Origin: Alphaproteobacteria bacterium
Lineage (GTDB): Bacteria; Pseudomonadota; Alphaproteobacteria; Paracaedibacterales; CAIULA01
NCBI GenBank assembly: GCA_947475175.1
Contig: CANJLN010000002.1
Location: 1 to 64,000 of the forward strand
Reading direction: 5' to 3'
DNA length: 64,000 bases
The first letter of the stretch is position 1. Every line of letters begins with the position of its first letter. The notes beneath the pieces were generated by a model. It had not been told where the DNA came from. It ran no database searches and worked only from the letters and a program-made list of their open reading frames with translations. Both the position numbers and the translations under genes were made by a program. This document shows, one piece after another, positions 6,775-16,919 of the stretch.

Positions 6775-8685
6775 TTAAGCCTGTTTCCGATCGTCATCAT
6801 TTAAATCTTCAAATTCAGCATCAACAACCGTTTCACCAGCTGGTGTGCCCGAAGTTTGAGGAGATGCTGCTGAGGCTTCTTGCGTTGCCTTGTAAACAGC
6901 CTCTCCCATCTTCATTGAAGATTGAGTCAGAGCCGTTAGCTTACTTTGAATCTCGTCTTTATTCTCAGTTTGCAACGCTTCTTTCAAAGCATTTAAATCA
7001 ACTTCGATTGCAGCTTTCTCTTCAGCTGAAATCTTATCACCATGCTCAGATAAGCTCTTTTCTGTTGCATGAACCAGAGTATCACCATGGTTTTTAAGCT
7101 CAATGACTTCTCTTCTGGCTTTATCTTCGGCGGCATTGGCTTCTGCGTCTTTGATCATATTCTCAATATCAGCATCTGATAAACCACCCGAAGCTTGAAT
7201 TCGGATTTGCTGTTCCTTGCCTGTCGCTTTATCTTTTGCTGAAACTTGAACGATACCGTTTGCGTCAATATCAAAGGTTACTTCAATCTGCGGCACACCA
7301 CGTGGTGCTGCAGGAAGCCCATCAAGATCAAATTGCCCCAACATCTTGTTTTGAGCTGCAACTTCTCTCTCTCCTTGAAAAACACGAAGCGTAACAGCCG
7401 TTTGGCTATCTTCAGCTGTTGAGAAAGTTTGACTTTTACGCGTTGGAATAGTTGTGTTGCGATCAATTAAGCGCGTGAACAATCCACCCAAGGTTTCAAT
7501 ACCAAGGGACAAAGGTGTCACATCTAAAAGAAGAACATCTTTGACTTCGCCTTTTAGGACAGCACCTTGAATCGCGGCACCAACAGCCACAACTTCATCA
7601 GGGTTCACACCACGATGCGGCTCACGACCGAATATTTCTTTCACTGTTTCCATAATCTTTGGCATGCGGGTCATACCGCCAACCAAAATTACTTCATCAA
7701 TTTGACTTGCAGACAAACCAGCATCTTTCAATGCAGCCTTGCATGGCTCAATTGTGCGACGAACCAAATCGTCAACGAGAGATTCATATTTAGCGCGCGT
7801 TAATTTCACATTCAAATGTTTTGGACCGCTTGCATCAGCTGTAATAAAAGGCAAATTAATCTCTGTTTGAACCGCTGAAGACAGTTCAATCTTTGCCTTT
7901 TCTGCAACCTCTTTCAACCGCTGCAAAGCAAGGCGATCTTTTCTAAGATCAATTCCTTGCTCTCTTTTAAATTCATCCGCCACAAAATCAATGATGCGCG
8001 CATCAAAATCTTCACCACCTAAAAATGTATCACCATTCGTTGATTTAACTTCAAAAACGCCATCCCCAATTTCAAGAACAGAAACATCAAATGTACCACC
8101 ACCAAGGTCATACACCGCGACTGTTCCTGTTGCTTTTTTCTCTAATCCATAAGCAAGAGCCGCAGCTGTTGGCTCGTTGATAATACGCAAGACTTCCAAG
8201 CCTGCAATCCTACCAGCATCTTTTGTGGCCTGACGTTGAGAATCATTAAAGTGAGCCGGGACAGTAATCACAGCTTGCGTTACTGTTTCGCCCAAATGAG
8301 CCTCTGCTGTTTCTTTCATTTTTTGCAAAATAAAAGCACTGATTTGGCTGGGGCTATATTTTTCTCCACGGCAATCAACCCAAGCGTCACCGTTGTCAGC
8401 CTTAACAATTTTATAAGAAACCAATCCCATATCTTTTTGAGTCAATGGATCATCAAAACGACGCCCAACAAGACGTTTAATTGCAAATAAGGTATTTTCA
8501 GGGTTCGTAACAGCTTGTCTTTTAGCAGCTTGCCCAACTAGACGTTCGCCACTTTCTGTGAAAGCAACCATCGAAGGAGTCGTTCTAGCCCCTTCGGAGT
8601 TTTCGATCACACGTGTGTTCGCGCCGTCTAAAATAGCAACACATGAGTTAGTTGTTCCAAGGTCAATTCCAATTACTTTTGCCAT
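6775..8685 (-). CDS. dnaK: Chaperone protein DnaK (Hsp70)
   Basis: 636 residues from ATG 8685 ([18 protein letters not shown]), the universal Hsp70 start. An upstream in-frame ATG would add 11 non-homologous residues. The nucleotide-binding domain has phosphate-1 IDLGTTNS, phosphate-2 [20 protein letters not shown] and the adenosine motif [12 protein letters not shown]. The substrate-binding domain follows [19 protein letters not shown], with a helical lid and an acidic C-terminus ([13 protein letters not shown]). Expression is probably controlled by the promoter and CIRCE-like site just upstream. It is cotranscribed with dnaJ. Confidence 0.98.
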   Translation of the reverse strand: MAKVIGIDLGTTNSCVAILDGANTRVIENSEGARTTPSMVAFTESGERLVGQAAKRQAVTNPENTLFAIKRLVGRRFDDPLTQKDMGLVSYKIVKADNGDAWVDCRGEKYSPSQISAFILQKMKETAEAHLGETVTQAVITVPAHFNDSQRQATKDAGRIAGLEVLRIINEPTAAALAYGLEKKATGTVAVYDLGGGTFDVSVLEIGDGVFEVKSTNGDTFLGGEDFDARIIDFVADEFKREQGIDLRKDRLALQRLKEVAEKAKIELSSAVQTEINLPFITADASGPKHLNVKLTRAKYESLVDDLVRRTIEPCKAALKDAGLSASQIDEVILVGGMTRMPKIMETVKEIFGREPHRGVNPDEVVAVGAAIQGAVLKGEVKDVLLLDVTPLSLGIETLGGLFTRLIDRNTTIPTRKSQTFSTAEDSQTAVTLRVFQGEREVAAQNKMLGQFDLDGLPAAPRGVPQIEVTFDIDANGIVQVSAKDKATGKEQQIRIQASGGLSDADIENMIKDAEANAAEDKARREVIELKNHGDTLVHATEKSLSEHGDKISAEEKAAIEVDLNALKEALQTENKDEIQSKLTALTQSSMKMGEAVYKATQEASAASPQTSGTPAGETVVDAEFEDLNDDDRKQA

Positions 8686-8733
8686 GGTTTTCTCCCGTAT
8701 ATAGTTTAATCTTTTCACTAGAACTCAGATGAA

Positions 8734-8760
8734 TTAGCAGCATCATCGTTCGTGTGCTAA
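8734..8760 (-). promoter_or_regulatory. CIRCE-like HrcA operator of dnaK
   Basis: On the plus strand TTAGCAGCA, 9 bp, GTGTGCTAA. The CIRCE consensus is TTAGCACTC-N9-GAGTGCTAA. The 9-9-9 spacing is exact and 14 of the 18 arm positions match, counted by eye. It begins 1 bp downstream of the -10 box of the dnaK promoter, where HrcA binding would block initiation. Confidence 0.7.
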
Positions 8761-8761
8761 C

Positions 8762-8790
8762 AATATATACCGAAGAACCATTAAAATCAA
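8762..8790 (-). promoter_or_regulatory. dnaK promoter
   Basis: On the minus strand TTGATT (8790-8785), a 17-bp spacer, and TATATT (8767-8762). Predicted start near 8755, inside the CIRCE-like repeat. The CTTGATT at the -35 also partly fits an alphaproteobacterial RpoH -35, so dual heat-shock control is possible. Confidence 0.6.
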
Positions 8791-8807
8791 GTTAATCGTG
8801 GGTGGTT

Positions 8808-9665
8808 TCAATGCACATAAAAGGGTTTAAAGGTAACCTGGCCAGTCCGTGTGTTCAACGCCATATCAGTACTGGGGCAATATCTTAAGTCAGAAACAAG
8901 TTTTTGCAAAACACCCTCTTCAATAGAATTTTTATTTAAAAACACTTTCTTCCGAGTTGCTCTCTCTGACGAAGAAGCAAACACGATGTCAGGTATAGAA
9001 ATTGACGATATTTGGAAACCACTTTCCTCAAGAAGCAGAATAACTGTCCTGACATCGTCGGACCAGCAGGATGATACAATAGATATTCTCACCGACGAAA
9101 GGTCTTCACCAACTTTTCTTTTTAATTCATCAATAAAACTCTTAAACTTCCACCGAGTATCATCTCTTAGCTCCATTTTTGTGCAGTGATACAAACAAGA
9201 CAAACCTGGCTTCCACACCGCTATCCCGATACAGTCTCCTATTCCTTTAGTGCAAAGAACCGTTTCTTTATTTTCAATAAAAACGGGGCCATCTGGTTCT
9301 TGAATACGAGTAAACGGTGTATTCCCTATATTCTGCGTATGCGACCATATTTCATCAAAAAATCCTTCATCAGGAGTTAAGGAAGGGTACTCCTTTCCGT
9401 TGGTACATCCAGATTTGTAGTTTTCAACAGCGGACTGAGAATCAATGTATTCAATAGATATTTTGCCGTATTCACCCGAAGACAAAGACGCCACTCCAAT
9501 CACTTCTTCAGTAACTTCAGCTCCCGTTGAGCAATCAACCGTGCCAATGACTTGAAGAAAGGAATAAAAAGCAATCTTAAACAAATAATAATAAAATGTA
9601 GAATTTTGCTGCATTGATGTATCGGAAAAGAAATGATTAAACCATCCTACGATTGTACAATACAT
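8808..9665 (-). CDS. Orphan protein with CheD-like deamidase residues
   Basis: 285 residues from ATG 9665, or 268 from ATG 9614; neither has a good ribosome site. Residues 24-44 are hydrophobic (possible signal or anchor) and residues 45-130 are unassigned. From about residue 134 the sequence reads TVLCTKGIGDCIGIAVWKPG and then LSCLYH. Thr139, Cys145 and His160 reproduce the T-x5-C ... H layout of the CheD glutamine deamidase triad, and a later block (FIDELKRKVGEDLSSVRISI ... LLLEESGFQISSISIPD) fits the second half of that fold. CheD deamidates chemoreceptors, and CNF-type toxins share the fold. No chemotaxis genes are nearby, so an effector or regulatory role is conceivable. This is inference from motif spacing, not a confirmed family. 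Confidence 0.45.
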   Translation of the reverse strand: MYCTIVGWFNHFFSDTSMQQNSTFYYYLFKIAFYSFLQVIGTVDCSTGAEVTEEVIGVASLSSGEYGKISIEYIDSQSAVENYKSGCTNGKEYPSLTPDEGFFDEIWSHTQNIGNTPFTRIQEPDGPVFIENKETVLCTKGIGDCIGIAVWKPGLSCLYHCTKMELRDDTRWKFKSFIDELKRKVGEDLSSVRISIVSSCWSDDVRTVILLLEESGFQISSISIPDIVFASSSERATRKKVFLNKNSIEEGVLQKLVSDLRYCPSTDMALNTRTGQVTFKPFYVH

Positions 9666-9701
9666 TTTATACTAATATCAATAATTTCACTAACCCTGGG
9701 C

Positions 9702-9730
9702 TTGACTTCACCCTCAATATCTCGTATAGA
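9702..9730 (+). promoter_or_regulatory. Promoter of the rpmI-rplT-pheST-lepA operon
   Basis: TTGACT (9702-9707), 17 bp, TATAGA (9725-9730): close to the sigma70 consensus with optimal spacing. The leader of about 93 nt before rpmI is long enough to hold an L20-type autoregulatory structure. infC, which usually precedes rpmI, is absent here, so this is the operon's own promoter. Confidence 0.7.
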
Positions 9731-9830
9731 ATTGGATTGTTATGCAGCGTGGCGGAGGCTTTGTATTAAGTCTCGGGCATGCCTAATCTGCCTAGCATTA
9801 GTTTAAAAGCAATAAATGAAAGAGTTTAAA

Positions 9831-10028
9831 ATGCCCAAAATGAAAACAAAAAGCAGCGTTAAAAAACGCTTCCGCTTAACAGCTTCTGGCAAAGTTAAAA
9901 TGGGCCAGGCTGGCAAACGTCATGGTATGCGTAAACGCAGTAACAAGATGATTCGGGATGCTCGCGGGATGACAATTATGCATCCAAGCGACGCTAAAAG
10001 AGTCAAAACTTACTTTCTTCACGTTTAA
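9831..10028 (+). CDS. rpmI: 50S ribosomal protein L35
   Basis: 65 residues, the normal L35 length, starting [17 protein letters not shown], with the family-typical [18 protein letters not shown] stretch and a very basic composition. I chose ATG 9831; an ATG 15 bp upstream would add MKEFK, which is not part of the family start. It is a structural protein of the large subunit. It forms the usual pair with rplT 12 bp downstream. Confidence 0.96.
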   Translation: MPKMKTKSSVKKRFRLTASGKVKMGQAGKRHGMRKRSNKMIRDARGMTIMHPSDAKRVKTYFLHV

Positions 10029-10040
10029 GGAGGCTAACCC

Positions 10041-10400
10041 ATGTCACGTGTTAAGCGCGGTGTAACAACCCATGCCCGTCATAAAAAAATTCTCAAGATG
10101 GCAAAAGGCTATCGCGGCCGTTCCAGCACATGTTTTCGTGTTGCTGTGCAAAAAGTCGAGAAAGCTCTGCAATATGCCTATCGCGATCGTCGCAATAAAA
10201 AGCGTGATTTCCGCGGTCTTTGGATTCAACGTATCAATGCCGCTGTTCGTGAGCTTGGCATGACTTATTCTGTCTTTATGAATGGTCTGAGCAAAGCTGG
10301 CGTTGAAGTGGATCGTAAGATTATGGCTGATTTGGCCATGAATCAACCGGAAGCATTCAAAGAAATCGTTGAGAAAGCTCAAAAAGCTCTCGCAGCTTAA
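10041..10400 (+). CDS. rplT: 50S ribosomal protein L20
   Basis: 119 residues. It starts [20 protein letters not shown] and contains [20 protein letters not shown] and the conserved [20 protein letters not shown]. It binds 23S rRNA early in 50S assembly and represses its own operon in several bacteria by binding the leader. A good AAGGAGG lies 11 bp before the ATG. Confidence 0.97.
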   Translation: MSRVKRGVTTHARHKKILKMAKGYRGRSSTCFRVAVQKVEKALQYAYRDRRNKKRDFRGLWIQRINAAVRELGMTYSVFMNGLSKAGVEVDRKIMADLAMNQPEAFKEIVEKAQKALAA

Positions 10401-10429
10401 AGCGATTTTTATCCTCGGATCCTAAAAAT

Positions 10430-10456
10430 GTCATCCTCGGGCTTGTCCCGAGGATT
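10430..10456. repeat. Intergenic palindromic repeat, copy 2 (intact hairpin)
   Basis: ATCCTCGGG (10433-10441), CTTGT, CCCGAGGAT (10447-10455): a perfect 9-bp stem preceded by TGTC. Its reverse complement matches the repeats at 1958 and 57714. It sits between rplT and pheS and, without a T-run, may stabilise upstream mRNA rather than terminate it. A shorter related stretch (ATCCTCGGATCC) is at 10411-10422. Confidence 0.75.
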
Positions 10457-10488
10457 AATACAAAAACCGTGTATCCTCAGGTTCTTTC

Positions 10489-11535
10489 ATGACAGATGCT
10501 ACCCATCCTCTCTGCCAAGAATGGCACCAAAAAATTCAGACCTGTTCCGATTTACAAGCCTTAGATGAAATCCGCGTTCACCTTTTAGGTAAAACAGGAT
10601 TAATCACAACTGAACTTAAAACTTTGGGGCAACTTTCACCTGATGAAAGAAAAACCAAAGGAGCTGAAATTAATGCTGTCAGAGATTCTTTATCAACGCT
10701 TTTAAGTGAAAAAAAAGAAGAATTAGAGAAAAATGCTCTTGAGCTTCGCCTGCAAACAGAAGCTTTAGATATCACCCTCCCCATTCGTCCTGAGAAAAAA
10801 GGGAATCTTCATCTTTTAACGCAAGTTTTAGGCGATATTCAAAGTTATTTCCGTGACCTTGGTTTTCAAGTTGTAGAAGGCCCTGAGATCGATGATGACT
10901 ATCATAATTTCGATGCCCTTAATATTCCAGTACATCATCCAGCCCGTCAAAATCATGATACCTTTTATATAAAAGATCATCCTTTACGCCTGTTGCGCAC
11001 GCATACATCGACAGCGCAGATCAGAACGCTTGAGGTGCAAAAACCACCTCTCAGAATTATCTCCATTGGCCGCGTTTACCGAAGCGATGCTTTGGATGCC
11101 ACACATACACCCATGTTCCATCAATTAGAGGGTTTGGTATTAGAACCCTATACTCATATGGGTCATCTAAAAGGATGTCTGACTGATTTTTGTCGCCACT
11201 TTTTTGGTGTTGATGACATTAAATCTCGTTTTCGTCCAAGCTTTTTTCCCTTTACAGAACCATCAGGTGAATTGGACATCAACTGCAGCCGCGAAGATGG
11301 TCAGCTTAAGATTGGTGTTGGTAATAATTGGATGGAGATTCTTGGTTGCGGTATGGTGCACCCCAATGTCCTTAAAAACTGTGGTATTAATCCAGACGAA
11401 TACCAGGGCTTTGCCTTTGGTGCCGGTGTTGAACGATTGACCATGCTTAAATATGGTCTTCCTGATATCAGAGCGTTATATGAATCAGATGAACGCTGGC
11501 TAAATCATTATGGCGTAGGGAGTGTCAATTTATGA
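10489..11535 (+). CDS. pheS: Phenylalanyl-tRNA synthetase alpha subunit
   Basis: 348 residues, the normal bacterial length. An N-terminal coiled coil binds tRNA (about 1-95). The class II catalytic core has motif 2 (RVYRSDALDATHTPMFHQLE) and motif 3 (GFAFGAGVERLTMLKYGLPD). With PheT it forms an alpha2beta2 enzyme charging tRNA-Phe. The stop overlaps the start of pheT by 4 bp (ATGA), showing translational coupling. Confidence 0.98.
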   Translation: MTDATHPLCQEWHQKIQTCSDLQALDEIRVHLLGKTGLITTELKTLGQLSPDERKTKGAEINAVRDSLSTLLSEKKEELEKNALELRLQTEALDITLPIRPEKKGNLHLLTQVLGDIQSYFRDLGFQVVEGPEIDDDYHNFDALNIPVHHPARQNHDTFYIKDHPLRLLRTHTSTAQIRTLEVQKPPLRIISIGRVYRSDALDATHTPMFHQLEGLVLEPYTHMGHLKGCLTDFCRHFFGVDDIKSRFRPSFFPFTEPSGELDINCSREDGQLKIGVGNNWMEILGCGMVHPNVLKNCGINPDEYQGFAFGAGVERLTMLKYGLPDIRALYESDERWLNHYGVGSVNL

Positions 11536-13907
11536 AATTTACTCTCAGTTGGCTAAAGGATCATTTAGACACCAATCAATCCGTAGAACAAATCTTAAAT
11601 GCCTTGGTCAATATCGGACTTGAGGTTGAAGGCGTGGATAACCCAGCCGAACGATTAAAAGATTTTGTGGTTGCTCAAGTGGTCGAAGCCGGTAAACATC
11701 CCAATGCGGACCGTTTGAATTTATGCCAAGTGGATGATGGATCTGGACAAATACTTCAGGTTGTTTGTGGTGCATCCAATGTTAGACAAGGCATGAAAGT
11801 TGCCTTTGCCCGCATTGGAACTGTTGTGCCAGCTACAGGACAACCTTTGAAAAAAGGAAATATCCGTTCTGTTGACAGCTTTGGTATGCTCTGTTCTGCC
11901 GAAGAACTGCTTCTTGCCGAAGAATCAGAGGGCATTATCGATCTTGAAACTGATGCAAAGCCAGGCTCTCCTTTGGCACCCATATTAGGGCTTGATGATG
12001 CTGTTATTGAAGTCAGCCTGACGCCAAACAGAAGTGATTGTTTTTCGGTCAGAGGTATCGCTAGAGATCTGAGTGCTTATGGTGTTGGGGTTCTTAAGGA
12101 TTTAGATCCTCAGGTCAAGCCCGAGGATCACAGCGTGGGAACCATGTCCTGCCCTATTAAAGTCTCCATCACCGATCCTGCGTGTTCGCACTTTACAGGT
12201 CGAGTGATAGAAGGCGTTAGAAACGGTCAAAGCCCAGCTTGGATGCAAAGACGATTAAAAGCTGTTGGGCAAAAATGCATTTCAGCTTTGGTTGATGTGA
12301 CAAACTATATTGCTCTTGATATCGGTCGCCCTTTGCATGTTTTTGATGCGGATAAAATCAAGGGTAACCTAGTGGTTTGTCCCGCAAAAAGCGGAGAAAC
12401 CTTAGAGGCTTTAGATTCTAAAACTTATGAGCTTGAAGAAGGTATGACCACCATCAGCGATGATTCTGCTGTCTTATCACTTGGCGGTATTATGGGGGGG
12501 CTGTCTTCTGGTTGCACTGAAGCAACAACCAGAGTGTTTATTGAATCAGCCTATTTTGATCCTATCCGCATAGCCAAAACTGGACAAAGCCTTAGAATCC
12601 TAAGCGAAGCACGAACACGTTTTGAGCGTGGCGTTGATCCAACTCAAGTGGCCTTAGGTGTTGATCTTGCAACGCAGTATATCCTTGAGATGTGTGGTGG
12701 AACGCCAAGTCAGATGATTAAAGCAGGTAGCAATAATCACAAACCCATTCAAGTTTCTCTCAGTCTTCAGAAACTGATCAGCTACAGCGGTGATGAAAAG
12801 ATTTCTCTCATTGAGAGCGTAGCTTTTCTAAGAAATCTTGGCTTTAAGATTATGCAGGAATCAGAAAAAGAGATAACCGTTGAAGTCCCCAGCTGGCGTC
12901 ATGATGTCAGTTTAGACGTGGATTTAATCGAAGAAATTTTAAGAATGCGTGGTTATGACGCGCTTCCAACAATCTCTCTTCCCCAGCAAAAACCCAATCG
13001 CTCTTTAAGTCAGTCCCAAGTTGTTCGAAAAATTCTAAGCGCTCGTGGTTTAAGCGAAATTTATACTTGGTCTTTTATTGACGCAGAAACGGCAAACAAA
13101 TTTGGAAATGGCGTCGAACTTGAAATGCCTTTGTCCCAAGACATGGCCGTTATGCGCCCCTCAGTTTTACCAAACCACCTAAAAGCCATCGCCACTAACC
13201 AAAGCAAAAGCATCTATAACAGTACTTTCTTTGAAGTAGCATCTCAATACACAACAACCCCTCAAAGCATTCAAGAAGATAAGATGGCTGTGGGTGTTAG
13301 AAGTACCGAAACGAATACACGTCATTGGGCGCAAAAACCGAGAGCTATTGATGTCTATGATGTCAAAGCCGATGCCTTGGCCGTTCTTGAGGGAATGGGT
13401 ATTAGTAATTATCAAATTGATACGCAAGCTCCTGATTACTATCACCCCGGTCGTAAAGGTGCCCTTAAACAAGGGAATAAGGTGTTGGGTTATTTTGGTG
13501 AAATTCATCCATCACTCATTGATTATTTTAAAGTTGATGGATCTGTTGTTGCATTTGAAATTTTCTTGGATAATCTTCCAAAAGAAAAAAAACGTATGAT
13601 AGTATCATTGATACTATCACCTTACCAAGCTGTCACGCGTGATTTTGCTTTCATTTTGGATGTGAGCGTAACAGCTGATCAACTCATACGTACCCTTCAA
13701 AAAATTGACAAAGCACTCATTCAAGACATTGATATTTTTGATGTTTATAGCGGCGATAAATTACCCCAGGGCAAAAAATCAATAGCGATTCAAGTCCGGT
13801 TACAAGCTCTTGATAGAACTTTGTCCGAGGAAGATTTAAATACATTCAGCAACAATCTGATTCAGGCTGTTGAAAAAAATTGTGGTGGAGTTTTGAGAAA
13901 CGCATGA
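11532..13907 (+). CDS. pheT: Phenylalanyl-tRNA synthetase beta subunit
   Basis: 791 residues. An N-terminal EMAP-II-like tRNA-binding domain spans about residues 40-150 ([20 protein letters not shown]). B3/B4 editing domains ([20 protein letters not shown]), B5, a catalytic-like core and a C-terminal anticodon-binding FDX-ACB domain ([20 protein letters not shown]) follow. Partner of PheS. The last codon overlaps the lepA start (ATGA at 13904-13907). Confidence 0.98.
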   Translation: MKFTLSWLKDHLDTNQSVEQILNALVNIGLEVEGVDNPAERLKDFVVAQVVEAGKHPNADRLNLCQVDDGSGQILQVVCGASNVRQGMKVAFARIGTVVPATGQPLKKGNIRSVDSFGMLCSAEELLLAEESEGIIDLETDAKPGSPLAPILGLDDAVIEVSLTPNRSDCFSVRGIARDLSAYGVGVLKDLDPQVKPEDHSVGTMSCPIKVSITDPACSHFTGRVIEGVRNGQSPAWMQRRLKAVGQKCISALVDVTNYIALDIGRPLHVFDADKIKGNLVVCPAKSGETLEALDSKTYELEEGMTTISDDSAVLSLGGIMGGLSSGCTEATTRVFIESAYFDPIRIAKTGQSLRILSEARTRFERGVDPTQVALGVDLATQYILEMCGGTPSQMIKAGSNNHKPIQVSLSLQKLISYSGDEKISLIESVAFLRNLGFKIMQESEKEITVEVPSWRHDVSLDVDLIEEILRMRGYDALPTISLPQQKPNRSLSQSQVVRKILSARGLSEIYTWSFIDAETANKFGNGVELEMPLSQDMAVMRPSVLPNHLKAIATNQSKSIYNSTFFEVASQYTTTPQSIQEDKMAVGVRSTETNTRHWAQKPRAIDVYDVKADALAVLEGMGISNYQIDTQAPDYYHPGRKGALKQGNKVLGYFGEIHPSLIDYFKVDGSVVAFEIFLDNLPKEKKRMIVSLILSPYQAVTRDFAFILDVSVTADQLIRTLQKIDKALIQDIDIFDVYSGDKLPQGKKSIAIQVRLQALDRTLSEEDLNTFSNNLIQAVEKNCGGVLRNA

Positions 13908-15718
13908 GCTTAGACAAAATTCGTAACTTCTCCATTGTTGCTCACATTGATCATGGAAAATCCACACTTGCTGACCGTCTGATTGAATTCTGTGGTGCTG
14001 TTGAAGCGCGCGATATGCAACAGCAAATGCTCGATTCGATGGATATCGAACGCGAGCGTGGCATCACCATCAAAGCCCAAACTGTTCGTTTAAACTATAC
14101 GGCCAAAAATGGCGAGAATTATATTTTAAACCTGATGGACACGCCAGGTCATGTGGACTTTGCTTATGAGGTTAGTCGCTCGTTAGCCGCTTGTGAAGGA
14201 TCACTCCTTGTGGTTGACGCAAGTCAAGGTGTGGAAGCTCAAACCTTAGCCAACGTTTATCAAGCCATTGAAAACAATCACGAAATTATCCCTATTTTAA
14301 ATAAGGTCGACTTACCTGCTGCAGAACCAGAACGTGTTAGAGCTCAAATCGAAGATGTCATTGGTCTTGATGCAAGTGAAGCTGTGTTAATTTCAGCCAA
14401 AACAGGTATTGGTATTCAAGATGTTCTAGAGGCTATTGTCCATCGTCTCCCACCTCCCAAAAGTGAGTTTGGTGATGAGGCTGCAAAAGCACCATTAAAA
14501 GCAATGCTTGTTGATAGTTGGTATGATGCGTATCTTGGCGTAATGATTTTGGTTCGCGTTATTGATGGCACCCTCAAAGCCGGCATGAAAATCCGCATGA
14601 TGAATGCGGGTGCAACTTATGAGGTGGATCGGGTTGGGTATTTCACCCCAAAGAAAGAAGTTGTCGACAAGCTTCTTCCGGGTGAGCTTGGTTTTATAAC
14701 CGCCAGCATTAAACACGTAGCCGACTGTAAAGTGGGTGATACGATTTCAGAAGAAAAACGCCTGACGGCAAGTCCCCTGCCCGGCTTTAAGCCCTCTGTT
14801 CCGGTTGTGTTTTGTGGATTATTTCCAGTGGATGCCGCTGACTTTGAAAAGCTTAGAGAAAGCCTGGCAAGACTTCATTTGAATGACGCCAGTTTTCATT
14901 TTGAAGCTGAAAGCTCAACAGCCCTTGGCTATGGATTTCGCTGTGGGTTTTTGGGATTACTTCATCTTGAAATTATCCAAGAACGCTTAGAGCGTGAATT
15001 TGATTTAGACCTGATTACAACAGCGCCTAGCGTTGTCTATCATTTGCACATGACCAACGGCACGATGGTTGAACTTCATAACCCAAGTGACATGCCGGAT
15101 GTTGTCAGAATTAACTTTATTGAGGAACCATGGATTCGCGCCACCATTTTGGTTCCTGATGAATATTTGGGATCGATCTTAACGCTTTGTACCGATCGTC
15201 GTGGCGAACAGATTGATTTAACCTATGCCGGGAATCGCGCCATGGTTGTGTATCGTCTGCCTTTGAACGAAGTTGTCTTTGATTTCTATGACCGCTTAAA
15301 ATCCGTTAGCAGAGGCTATGCTTCTTTTGATTATCAGATAGATTGCTATAGAGAAAGTGAAGTTTCTAAAGTGACTATTTTGGTCAATGCTGAACCCGTT
15401 GATGCCTTATCAATCATTGTTCATAAATCGCGGGCTGAATTTCGCGGACGTATTTTGTGTTCACGTTTAAAAGATTTGATCCCTCAACAGCTGTTCAAAA
15501 TTGCAATTCAAGCCGCCATTGGTGGTAAAATTATCGCTCGCGAGACCATATCGGCTTTACGTAAAGACGTCACGGCAAAGTGTTATGGTGGGGACATCAG
15601 CCGCAAACGTAAATTGTTGGATAAGCAAAAAGCCGGTAAAAAACGCATGCGTCAATTTGGTAACGTCGAAATCCCTCAAAGTGCCTTTATCGCTGCATTG
15701 AAGATGGGGGATGATTAG
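13904..15718 (+). CDS. lepA: Elongation factor 4 (LepA) GTPase
   Basis: 604 residues from ATG 13904 ([20 protein letters not shown]), coupled to pheT by ATGA; an upstream in-frame start would lie inside pheT. G motifs are visible: P-loop [19 protein letters not shown] switch I, DTPGHVDF and NKVD. EF-G-like domains follow, and the LepA-specific C-terminal domain has [20 protein letters not shown]. It is a ribosome-bound GTPase acting in translation fidelity or 30S biogenesis. Linkage to pheT is not the textbook lepA-lepB arrangement. Confidence 0.98.
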   Translation: MSLDKIRNFSIVAHIDHGKSTLADRLIEFCGAVEARDMQQQMLDSMDIERERGITIKAQTVRLNYTAKNGENYILNLMDTPGHVDFAYEVSRSLAACEGSLLVVDASQGVEAQTLANVYQAIENNHEIIPILNKVDLPAAEPERVRAQIEDVIGLDASEAVLISAKTGIGIQDVLEAIVHRLPPPKSEFGDEAAKAPLKAMLVDSWYDAYLGVMILVRVIDGTLKAGMKIRMMNAGATYEVDRVGYFTPKKEVVDKLLPGELGFITASIKHVADCKVGDTISEEKRLTASPLPGFKPSVPVVFCGLFPVDAADFEKLRESLARLHLNDASFHFEAESSTALGYGFRCGFLGLLHLEIIQERLEREFDLDLITTAPSVVYHLHMTNGTMVELHNPSDMPDVVRINFIEEPWIRATILVPDEYLGSILTLCTDRRGEQIDLTYAGNRAMVVYRLPLNEVVFDFYDRLKSVSRGYASFDYQIDCYRESEVSKVTILVNAEPVDALSIIVHKSRAEFRGRILCSRLKDLIPQQLFKIAIQAAIGGKIIARETISALRKDVTAKCYGGDISRKRKLLDKQKAGKKRMRQFGNVEIPQSAFIAALKMGDD

Positions 15719-15780
15719 GGGTTGTTCTTCAATCAAAAGTTGTTACATAAGAAGCATTATTCAAGTTTTGAGGATCACAC

Positions 15781-16809
15781 ATGGCTAAAAAAATAGACCA
15801 ATTCAAAATTGCCGTTGTTGGTGCAACCGGCAATGTTGGGCGGACGATGCTCAATGTTTTGGCTGAACGTGGTTTTCTCATGAAAAACATTTACGCTGTA
15901 GCGTCCGATAAATCCGTCGGCAGACAGGTGTCTTATGGAGAAGAAGGCGTTTTAACCATTCAAGGGTTAAGCAACTTTGACTTTTCAAAATGCCAAATCG
16001 CTCTTTTTTCTCCTGGCAGCAAGGTTTCAGCGGAATATGCCCCTAAAGCCACTGCCTCCAGCTGTGTGGTCATAGATAATACCTCCCATTTTAGAATGGA
16101 CGCGGATGTACCGTTGATCATCCCTGAGGTTAACTTAGCGGCATTAAAAGATTTCAATAAACGTAATATTATTGCTAACCCTAACTGTTCAACCATTCAG
16201 TTAGTGATGGCATTAAAGCCTTTGCACGATATAACCCCCATTAAACGTGTTGTTGTCTCCACATATCAATCCGTATCTGGCGCTGGCAAAGAAGGCATGG
16301 ATGAACTTTTCGAGCAAAGTCGCGGAATGTTTGTGAATGACGCAATGGAAGCCAGAAAATTTTCAAAACCAATTGCCTTTAACGTCATCCCTCACATCGA
16401 TCATTTTCTAGACTGCGGTGATACCAAAGAAGAATGGAAGATGTCAGTTGAAACCAAAAAAATCTTGGGTTCTAAAATTGAATTAACGGCTACTTGTGTT
16501 CGTGTTCCTGTTTTTATTGGGCACGCAGTGTCGGCCAACATTGAATTTGAATCTGATATTTGCTTAAAAGAAGCCAACAAAAAACTGCGTTCTTTTCCAG
16601 GATTAAGGGTGATCGATAATCCTGATGATTATCAATACGTCACCCCTGTTGAAACAGCTGGTGATGATGCTGTTTTTGTTAGTCGCATTCGACGAGACAA
16701 AACTCTTCCCCATGGATTATCACTCTGGGTTGTTGCAGATAATACACGAAAGGGTGCTGCTTTAAATGCCGTTCAGATTGCTGAGCATTTGATTAAGGAT
16801 TATTTGTAA
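15781..16809 (+). CDS. asd: Aspartate-semialdehyde dehydrogenase
   Basis: 342 residues. The N-terminal NADP-binding motif is VVGATGNVGRTML (residues 12-24). The catalytic Cys136 is in ANPNCSTIQ, and the substrate-binding part contains TYQSVSGAGKEGMDEL and RVPVFIGHAVSANIEF. It converts aspartyl phosphate to aspartate semialdehyde, a branch point to lysine/diaminopimelate, threonine and methionine. Here it probably serves mainly peptidoglycan diaminopimelate. It lies 62 bp after lepA with GAGGATCAC before the ATG. Confidence 0.96.
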   Translation: MAKKIDQFKIAVVGATGNVGRTMLNVLAERGFLMKNIYAVASDKSVGRQVSYGEEGVLTIQGLSNFDFSKCQIALFSPGSKVSAEYAPKATASSCVVIDNTSHFRMDADVPLIIPEVNLAALKDFNKRNIIANPNCSTIQLVMALKPLHDITPIKRVVVSTYQSVSGAGKEGMDELFEQSRGMFVNDAMEARKFSKPIAFNVIPHIDHFLDCGDTKEEWKMSVETKKILGSKIELTATCVRVPVFIGHAVSANIEFESDICLKEANKKLRSFPGLRVIDNPDDYQYVTPVETAGDDAVFVSRIRRDKTLPHGLSLWVVADNTRKGAALNAVQIAEHLIKDYL

Positions 16810-16919
16810 AAGAAACCCTGACATTATTTACCATTTTTTTACCAATTGATCCGCATAGTTAAAGATATGAACGAGCTTGACTCGATCATATGAACCTAAA
16901 TTAACTTTTGCGTGGGTCT

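Noticed and set aside
8686-8718. Longer DnaK starting at an ATG 33 bp upstream
   Set aside because: Adds [11 protein letters not shown], not found at the start of Hsp70 proteins. The [12 protein letters not shown] start is universal.
10430-10456. Hairpin between rplT and pheS as a terminator
   Set aside because: It lacks a T-run and matches the dispersed repeat family; pheS needs transcription from upstream.
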